Under the pieces are notes generated by a model. That model saw nothing but the letters and a program-made list of their open reading frames with translations. It searched no databases and had not been told where the DNA came from. A DNA stretch of 24,426 bases from Bacteroidales bacterium. GTDB taxonomy: Bacteria > Bacteroidota > Bacteroidia > Bacteroidales > FEN-979. The stretch's first letter is position 1, and each line of letters begins with the position of its first letter. The stretch spans positions 1 to 24,426 of the forward strand of contig JALNZC010000055.1 of assembly GCA_023229525.1 (NCBI GenBank), read 5' to 3'. Both the position numbers and the translations under genes were made by a program. Of this stretch, positions 19,409 to 24,426 are shown piece after piece.

Positions 19409-21032
19409 GACCTGTTTTTTTAAACCGACGCTGAAACGAAAGAACCAGGGTAACCATCAAAAGCGCTCCTCCAAGCCATGAAAATATCCGGGCGAGATAA
19501 TCACCGTGTTTTACATAAAAAGTAATTTTTTGATTGGCGTTGAGCGTGCTTTTGATTACTGCCGGCTTCCAGTATTCAGTTACCCCAGAAGCATCCCCCC
19601 GCTGGTTAATGAATGCAGAAATACCGGTATTTGCCGAACGTGCGATACAACGTCGTGTTTCGATCGCCCGGAGGTGTGCAAAAGAAAAATGCTGCCGGTG
19701 ACCCGCTGTATTTCCCCACCAACCATCGTTGGTAATGATGATCATCAATTGTGCGCCATTTTGGACAAACCGGGCAAAAAATTCTCCGAAAATCGACTCG
19801 TAACAAATAACCGGTCCCACTTTTACCGTATTGACCGTATTATAAACTTTCCTGATGGAGTCGGTACCCAGACTACCCACTGTTCCCCCGAGATCGATAG
19901 CGTAATTTTCGAGCCATTTAAACCCTTTGAATGAAGGTAATATTTCAACACCGGGTGTAAGTTTTGACTTGTGGTAGAGTTGCAGGGAATCGCGGATATT
20001 AATCATAATGGCTGTATTATACGCGATATAAAAATGATCGGTATCGGAAAATTTCCGGGCAGACCTTGGTAAAGGTTCTCCTGGTAATAACTGATAAAAA
20101 GTAGAACCGCCAACCAATATATTGAGATCCGGATATTGAAAAAGAAGATTATGCAGATGTTGTATGCTACTAAAACTCGACAGGTCATTTTCCCACATAT
20201 TTTCCTGAATGGCCGATTCCGGAGCAATCAGAAAATTGGTGTTCTTATCAAGATATGGGGTCGCAACTTTCAGGATCCTTCCGACCACCGCTGAAGGGGC
20301 CAATGTATATTGCTCGGAATAAGGATCAAGATTTGGCTGAACGACAACAAAAGTCACAGGGTCCTTTTTTTCACGGTAGTTGGAGTAGGTGACGTAAGAG
20401 AATATGAGTGGTGCGAAAATCCAGATAACAATGAATATTGAATATTGAACAAGGAATTTTGAATTTTGAGTTTTGAGTTTCTTTAATAGCTCAAAAACCA
20501 ATATATTCCCAACCAATATCCAAATGGTCCCACCGAAAGTTCCTGTGAATTCATACCATTGTACCCATTTGTAGTATGAAGCAAAACCGTTTCCCAGGTT
20601 GAGCCATGGCCAATTCAGATCCCAGTTAAGATGAAGGTATTCGAAGGCTATCCAGTAACTGATCAATGCCGCATATCCGGCCAGTGGATGTTGCAATTTT
20701 TTCCTTGACCAATGATAAGTCTGGAAAATGATCGACATAAATAGAGAATTCAGGATTATAGCCAAGGCGGCTCCGATCAACGTAGAGTTTACAATCCACC
20801 ATGTTGTCAGTATATTCCAGACGAAAAATCCCGGCCAGGAGCATAGCAAGACACTGAATTTAATATCACGGTCGCGATTCCGGGTAAGGATTTCCTCCAG
20901 GAATAAAAGCGGTACAAATCCAATGAACAATAATCCGGGGAATCCGCGCTCCGGCCAACCCAACGACAGGAGTAACCCTGAAATGATAGCAAGAAGTATG
21001 AGAAAGGTTTTTTTAGATATAAAATCTTTCAT
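19401..21032 (-). CDS. lnt: Apolipoprotein N-acyltransferase
   Basis: The 543-aa product has several N-terminal hydrophobic helices (residues ~8-215, from TFLILLAIISGLLLSLGW on) followed by a periplasmic nitrilase-fold domain. The catalytic triad is visible: Glu272 in LIAPESAIQ, Lys355 in YHKSKLTPGVE, and Cys410 in GPVICYESIFGEF. The adjacent NDGWWGNTAGHRQH and RAIETRR strings are also typical. Lnt transfers the third acyl chain to the N-terminal Cys of lipoproteins in the inner membrane; the predicted lipoprotein encoded downstream would be a client. A heptamer DNA repeat encodes the loop LKTQNSKFLVQYS between membrane helices (residues ~185-200). It lies 54 bp downstream of hflX and overlaps the nitroreductase start. 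Confidence 0.94.
   Translation of the reverse strand: MKDFISKKTFLILLAIISGLLLSLGWPERGFPGLLFIGFVPLLFLEEILTRNRDRDIKFSVLLCSWPGFFVWNILTTWWIVNSTLIGAALAIILNSLFMSIIFQTYHWSRKKLQHPLAGYAALISYWIAFEYLHLNWDLNWPWLNLGNGFASYYKWVQWYEFTGTFGGTIWILVGNILVFELLKKLKTQNSKFLVQYSIFIVIWIFAPLIFSYVTYSNYREKKDPVTFVVVQPNLDPYSEQYTLAPSAVVGRILKVATPYLDKNTNFLIAPESAIQENMWENDLSSFSSIQHLHNLLFQYPDLNILVGGSTFYQLLPGEPLPRSARKFSDTDHFYIAYNTAIMINIRDSLQLYHKSKLTPGVEILPSFKGFKWLENYAIDLGGTVGSLGTDSIRKVYNTVNTVKVGPVICYESIFGEFFARFVQNGAQLMIIITNDGWWGNTAGHRQHFSFAHLRAIETRRCIARSANTGISAFINQRGDASGVTEYWKPAVIKSTLNANQKITFYVKHGDYLARIFSWLGGALLMVTLVLSFQRRFKKTGHE
20433..20481. repeat. Heptamer array inside lnt (7 units)
   Basis: The plus strand divides into GAATATT, GAATATT, GAACAAG, GAATTTT, GAATTTT, GAGTTTT, GAGTTTC. 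It lies wholly within the lnt frame. On the minus strand it encodes KTQNSK, also generated (as KSQNSK) by the AT-rich array in polA. It falls in a short loop between two hydrophobic segments, and 49 bp plus flanks keep the frame open. Confidence 0.75.
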
Positions 21033-21086
21033 GCGTATGGGGAATTGCGCAAAAATACAGAATTTCTGTTGTATGCTGATGGATTA

Positions 21087-22283
21087 TCAGTATACAGATT
21101 TTTCCGATGGTTGATTTCCAGGATAGCGAGCCAGATAAAGTTTGCGGACCTCCCTGCGCAAGAGTTCCCTGAATTCGCCGGTATTCATTTTTTGGGTAGC
21201 CGAGATAAACAAAGATGGAAGATTTTCTCTTGCCATCCAGGTTTTTTCGAGGTCTTCAAGCGTAATATTTTCTTTGGTGGCAGGAGATAGGTCGTCTGAT
21301 TCTTTTGGTGTGAATTTATAGGCGTCAATTTTATTGAACAGCATTATGGTCGGTTTATCGGAAGCGTTGATATCGGTGAGTGTTTGTTTCACCACATTGA
21401 TTTGTTCCCCGAATCCAGGGTGGCTGATATCGACAATATGGATAAGGAGATCAGCTTCGCGCACTTCGTCGAGCGTCGATTTAAACGATTCGATAAGGGA
21501 ATGGGGCAGTTTCCGGATAAATCCTACGGTGTCGGAAAGAAGAAATGGCTGATCTTCAATAACAACCTTACGAACAGTGGTATCCAGTGTTGCGAAAAGC
21601 TTATTTTCGGCAAACAGATCTGACTTGGATAAAAGATTCATGACGGTTGACTTTCCCACATTGGTATAACCTACAAGTGCAACCCGCATCATGTTCTGCC
21701 GGTGTTTTCGTTGTGTAGACTTCTGTTTGTCGATATCCTGCAGTTTCTTTTTCAGCAGAGAGATCCGGTATCGTAAAATACGGCGGTCGGTCTCTATTTC
21801 CTGTTCACCGGGTCCCCGCAGACCAATACCACCACGTTGTTTCTCAAGGTGGGTCCACATCCTGGTCAGTCGAGGCAGGAGATATTCATTTTGAGCAAGT
21901 TCAACCTGTGTTCTTGCATAGGAGGTTTTAGCCCGTCGGGCAAAAATATCGAGAATAAGGTTATTCCGGTCGATAATCCGGCATTCAAGCACTCTTTCGA
22001 TCGTCCGGATCTGCCCCGGCGAAAGGGCATCGTCAAAGACTACCATATCCACCGGATTATCTGCAATCCAGGATTTGATTTCCTTCAATTTTCCACTGCC
22101 GACATATGTTTTGGGATCGGCAAAATCCAGTTTCTGGATAAAATGTTTCACGGGGATTCCACCCGCTGTTTCAACAAGGAAAGCCAGTTCATCCAGGTAT
22201 TCAGTAGTATGGTCAACATCCTGAATCCGGGTGGCCAGACCAACCAGTAAAACTGTTTCTTTTTTGGGATTTGTATCAATCAT
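21087..22283 (-). CDS. hflX: Ribosome-associated GTPase HflX
   Basis: With the ATG at 22283 (MIDTNPKKETVLLVG) the product is 398 aa; an in-frame ATG at 22301 adds only MILLFF and is less likely. The N-terminal HflX domain includes KTYVGSGKLKEI, FDDALSPGQIR and the glycine-rich GGIGLRGPGEQEIETDRR, followed by a coiled-coil linker rich in Lys and Gln. The G domain carries G1 GYTNVGKST, G3 DTVGF, G4 FNKIDAY and G5 ISATQ. HflX binds the 50S subunit and helps split or rescue stalled ribosomes, often under heat stress. It heads a minus-strand run with lnt 54 bp downstream. Its upstream region is shared with a divergent histidine kinase gene. Confidence 0.95.
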   Translation of the reverse strand: MIDTNPKKETVLLVGLATRIQDVDHTTEYLDELAFLVETAGGIPVKHFIQKLDFADPKTYVGSGKLKEIKSWIADNPVDMVVFDDALSPGQIRTIERVLECRIIDRNNLILDIFARRAKTSYARTQVELAQNEYLLPRLTRMWTHLEKQRGGIGLRGPGEQEIETDRRILRYRISLLKKKLQDIDKQKSTQRKHRQNMMRVALVGYTNVGKSTVMNLLSKSDLFAENKLFATLDTTVRKVVIEDQPFLLSDTVGFIRKLPHSLIESFKSTLDEVREADLLIHIVDISHPGFGEQINVVKQTLTDINASDKPTIMLFNKIDAYKFTPKESDDLSPATKENITLEDLEKTWMARENLPSLFISATQKMNTGEFRELLRREVRKLYLARYPGNQPSEKSVY

Positions 22284-22366
22284 GAAAAAGAGAAGAATCA
22301 TCGAACTTCAGGGTGAAAATATTTGTAACTTTACAAAACATACCCCCTCTATTCGGATCAGGCATG

Positions 22367-22374
22367 CAAAATTA
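22367..22374 (-). promoter_or_regulatory. Candidate -7 box for hflX
   Basis: The minus strand reads TAATTTTG, an exact TAnnTTTG match, 83 bp upstream of the hflX ATG. A near match (TATGTTTT) lies closer, on the minus strand at about 22336-22343. No convincing -33 element was seen for either, so the exact start site is open. Confidence 0.3.
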
Positions 22375-22380
22375 ACTTTT
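22373..22380 (+). promoter_or_regulatory. Weak -7-like box just upstream of the histidine kinase gene
   Basis: TAACTTTT differs from TAnnTTTG only at the last base and ends 6 bp before the ATG at 22387. The geometry matches the polA start, implying a leaderless message. It overlaps the minus-strand hflX box by two bases. A second near match, TAACTTTA, lies at 22326-22333. Confidence 0.25.
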
Positions 22381-22386
22381 TTAGTT

Positions 22387-24426
22387 ATGAATGAAAAAAT
22401 TGACTTGCCTCCGATACACCCTTCACATGAATTGATTGTGCCCCTGTCTCTTTTTCCCGGAATGCAGCCTGAAGAATTATACCGGAAACTGATTCTGACT
22501 TCTCCCGATGGCATAACTATTACCGATATGCAAGGATATTTTCTTTATGCTTCTCCGGTGGTATATACTATTTTCGGCGGGGATGAGCACGATTTAACCG
22601 GAACGCGGATTTTCGACTGGATAACAGATGGTCATAAAGAAAAAGCCATGCTCAATTTCCGGAATCTTTTCAGTGGTATTGAGTTGCCAGATAATCAATA
22701 CTTGTTGAAAAAGATCGATGGATCGGAATTTTATGGAGAGATCAATTCTTCGGTTCTGGCTGACCGGGATGGCCGAAAAGTGGGTATGATCGCCACTGTT
22801 CGCGATCTTACACGCCAGAAAAAGGCAGAGGAAGAACTGTTGCAAAATGAAATCAGATACCAACTGCTTTTTGAAACGGCCCATGACGCTATGTTTTTAA
22901 TGAATGAAACGGATTTTATTGATTGCAACTCAAAGACACTTGACACCTTTGGTTGTCTGAAGGAGGAGATCATCGGAAAATCCCCACTGGATTTTTCTCC
23001 TTTATTTCAACCGGATGGAGTGGAATCGAATATACGGGCAAAAGAAAAGATAGGGAAAGCCCTGGCCGGACAACCCCAACGGTTTGAATGGAAACATCAG
23101 AAATTAAATGGTGTTTTATTCGATTCCGAGGTCAGTCTGAATGCCGTTACCGTTGGCAGTAAAAAATATTTACAGGCCATGGTCCGGAATATCTCGAAAC
23201 GAAAAAAATCAGATGATCAGTTAAAAAAATTCAGCCAGTGTTTACTCTCATTCGGCGCCAACCCGCTTGAAAACATCAACCTGCTAACCAGTTTGTGTGG
23301 CGAAATACTCGGTGCAACCTGTGCTATCTACAACCGTTTGCAAGGTGGCCTGATTTGTTCGCTTGGACAGTGGAATATTCCCGATGATTATGTCACAACT
23401 TCAGATCCACACGGGCATATCTGTTATGACGTGATCCGGAACAACGGAGAGGATGTTGTAATCGTTGAAAATTTACCGGATACGGAGTATTTTAAAACCG
23501 ACCCAAACGTTGCGAAATACAAACTTCGCACTTACCTGGGCAAAGTGGTTTCCTTCTCGGGTCAGCCGGTAGGCTCACTTTGTGCCGTTTTTCAGCATGA
23601 CTATTTACCCGATGCCGCCGATAAATATTTTATTTCCCTTATTGCTTCGGCGATTAGTGTTGAAGAGGAAAGAAAAGCTTCGCAGGATAAAATGGTCAGT
23701 TATACCGAAGAACTCCGGGAGCTAAACAACACCAAGGACAAATTTTTTTCCATCATTGCGCATGACCTGAAAGGCCCGTTTAATGCAATCATGGGATTCT
23801 CAGATATTCTGACAACGGAGTGGGATGATTACACCGAGGAAGAACGTCAGAATTTTATACGCAATATCAACTCTTCTGCAAATAATACTTTCCGGTTGCT
23901 CGAAAACCTATTGGAATGGGCCATGACTCAAACCGGCAAGATCAAATTTCAACCTGTCCGTATTGATTTAAGCCAGATCGCGAACGATGTAGTAATTCTG
24001 TTGCGGGACCAGGCGGAAAAAAAGCAGATAAAGCTTTATACCGCAGTCAATTTCAATACTTTGGTAACCGCTGATGAAAATATGGTAAGGACTGTTTTCC
24101 GGAATCTTGTTTCCAATGCCATTAAGTTTACTCCTGACGGAGGACAGGTCAGAATATTGACCCGTGATATTCCGGCAACAAAAGATCAACCGGCAATGGT
24201 TGAAGTGTGTGTTACGGATACAGGAATTGGCATTGAAAAGGATTTATTGCCGAAGCTTTTCCGTATCGATGAAAAAACCAGGACCGATGGAACAGCGCTG
24301 GAAAAAGGTACCGGTCTCGGATTAATTCTATGCCGGGAATTGATTGAAAAAAATCATGGAAAAATCCAGGTAGAAAGCGAGCCTGGCAAAGGCAGTAAGT
24401 TTTATTTTACATTGCCTGACGCTTCA
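22387..24426 (+). CDS. Soluble PAS-PAS-GAF sensor histidine kinase, 3' end beyond window
   Basis: The frame is open from the ATG at 22387 to the last base (680 codons, no stop), so the C-terminus is missing. It also stays open upstream to an ATG at 22282, but that start would overlap the hflX start and adds a non-domain sequence. Domains: PAS 1 (~30-145; ITITDMQGYFLYASPVV, ending TVRDLTRQKKAEEEL), PAS 2 (~154-270; LLFETAHDAMFLMNETDF, ending VRNISKRKK), GAF (~278-433), HisKA with H-box FFSIIAHDLKGPFNAIMGFS (His459), and HATPase with N-box NLVSNAIKFTPDGG (Asn573, Asn577), DTGIGI, GTGLGL and GKGSKF. No membrane helix is visible, so it should sense a cytoplasmic signal. The ATPase domain looks complete; a receiver domain could follow outside the window. 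No partner regulator is visible. Confidence 0.9.
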   Translation, partial: MNEKIDLPPIHPSHELIVPLSLFPGMQPEELYRKLILTSPDGITITDMQGYFLYASPVVYTIFGGDEHDLTGTRIFDWITDGHKEKAMLNFRNLFSGIELPDNQYLLKKIDGSEFYGEINSSVLADRDGRKVGMIATVRDLTRQKKAEEELLQNEIRYQLLFETAHDAMFLMNETDFIDCNSKTLDTFGCLKEEIIGKSPLDFSPLFQPDGVESNIRAKEKIGKALAGQPQRFEWKHQKLNGVLFDSEVSLNAVTVGSKKYLQAMVRNISKRKKSDDQLKKFSQCLLSFGANPLENINLLTSLCGEILGATCAIYNRLQGGLICSLGQWNIPDDYVTTSDPHGHICYDVIRNNGEDVVIVENLPDTEYFKTDPNVAKYKLRTYLGKVVSFSGQPVGSLCAVFQHDYLPDAADKYFISLIASAISVEEERKASQDKMVSYTEELRELNNTKDKFFSIIAHDLKGPFNAIMGFSDILTTEWDDYTEEERQNFIRNINSSANNTFRLLENLLEWAMTQTGKIKFQPVRIDLSQIANDVVILLRDQAEKKQIKLYTAVNFNTLVTADENMVRTVFRNLVSNAIKFTPDGGQVRILTRDIPATKDQPAMVEVCVTDTGIGIEKDLLPKLFRIDEKTRTDGTALEKGTGLGLILCRELIEKNHGKIQVESEPGKGSKFYFTLPDAS

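Noticed and set aside
22308..22973. Minus-strand ORFs opposite the histidine kinase
   Set aside because: They are shadows of the long open plus-strand frame, whose PAS domain motifs are convincing.

Overview
The window (about 24.4 kb, moderate G+C) reads as a chromosomal segment of a Bacteroidota bacterium, most likely of the Bacteroidales/Marinilabiliales type. Three genes end in type IX secretion (T9SS) C-terminal sorting domains. Several intergenic gaps carry the Bacteroidota -7 promoter box TAnnTTTG. A lipoprotein glutaminyl cyclase closely resembles the Porphyromonas enzyme, and one secreted protein has a signal peptide that leaves Gln at +1, as is typical of this phylum. No phage, transposase, CRISPR, tRNA or rRNA was seen. 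The species cannot be named from the sequence alone.

Region 1 (1-9860, + strand) is a surface-protein region. It holds the 3' end of a repeat adhesin made of exact 204-bp units, a strong terminator, and a 2512-residue giant adhesin. The giant protein has a signal peptide, a cohesin-like N-terminal domain, nine A-type Ig-like repeats (~97 aa), thirteen B-type repeats (79 aa), one more A-type repeat, a PKD-like domain, a Cys-bounded beta module and a T9SS sorting domain. The Cys-bounded module also occurs a second time, spliced into one B repeat. Both repeat arrays show long-distance near-identity between non-adjacent units, a sign of recent recombination.

Region 2 (9872-16183, - strand) begins with a hairpin between convergent genes. 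It then holds a T9SS-secreted protein with a thioredoxin-like CxxC domain, a ROK-family protein that lacks the usual ExGH and zinc motifs, and polA. polA is transcribed divergently from a PIN-PhoH ATPase (16286-17623, +).

Region 3 (17699-22283, - strand) reads hflX, lnt, nitroreductase, glutaminyl cyclase-like lipoprotein. lnt and the nitroreductase overlap by 8 bp. Lnt acylates lipoproteins, the cyclase is itself a predicted lipoprotein, and its expected substrates (exported proteins with N-terminal Gln) include the T9SS protein in region 2. The window ends inside a soluble PAS-PAS-GAF histidine kinase gene that is divergent from hflX.

The least expected pattern is a scatter of sequence-unrelated 7- or 8-bp tandem arrays between 13.2 and 20.5 kb. 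Two arrays sit inside the polA coding region, at the linker between the 5' nuclease and 3'-5' exonuclease domains. One sits inside lnt in a loop between membrane helices. Two abut or include the stop codons of polA and the phoH-family gene. They look like a recurrent 7-8-nt expansion process that coding genes tolerate only in linkers and at gene ends.
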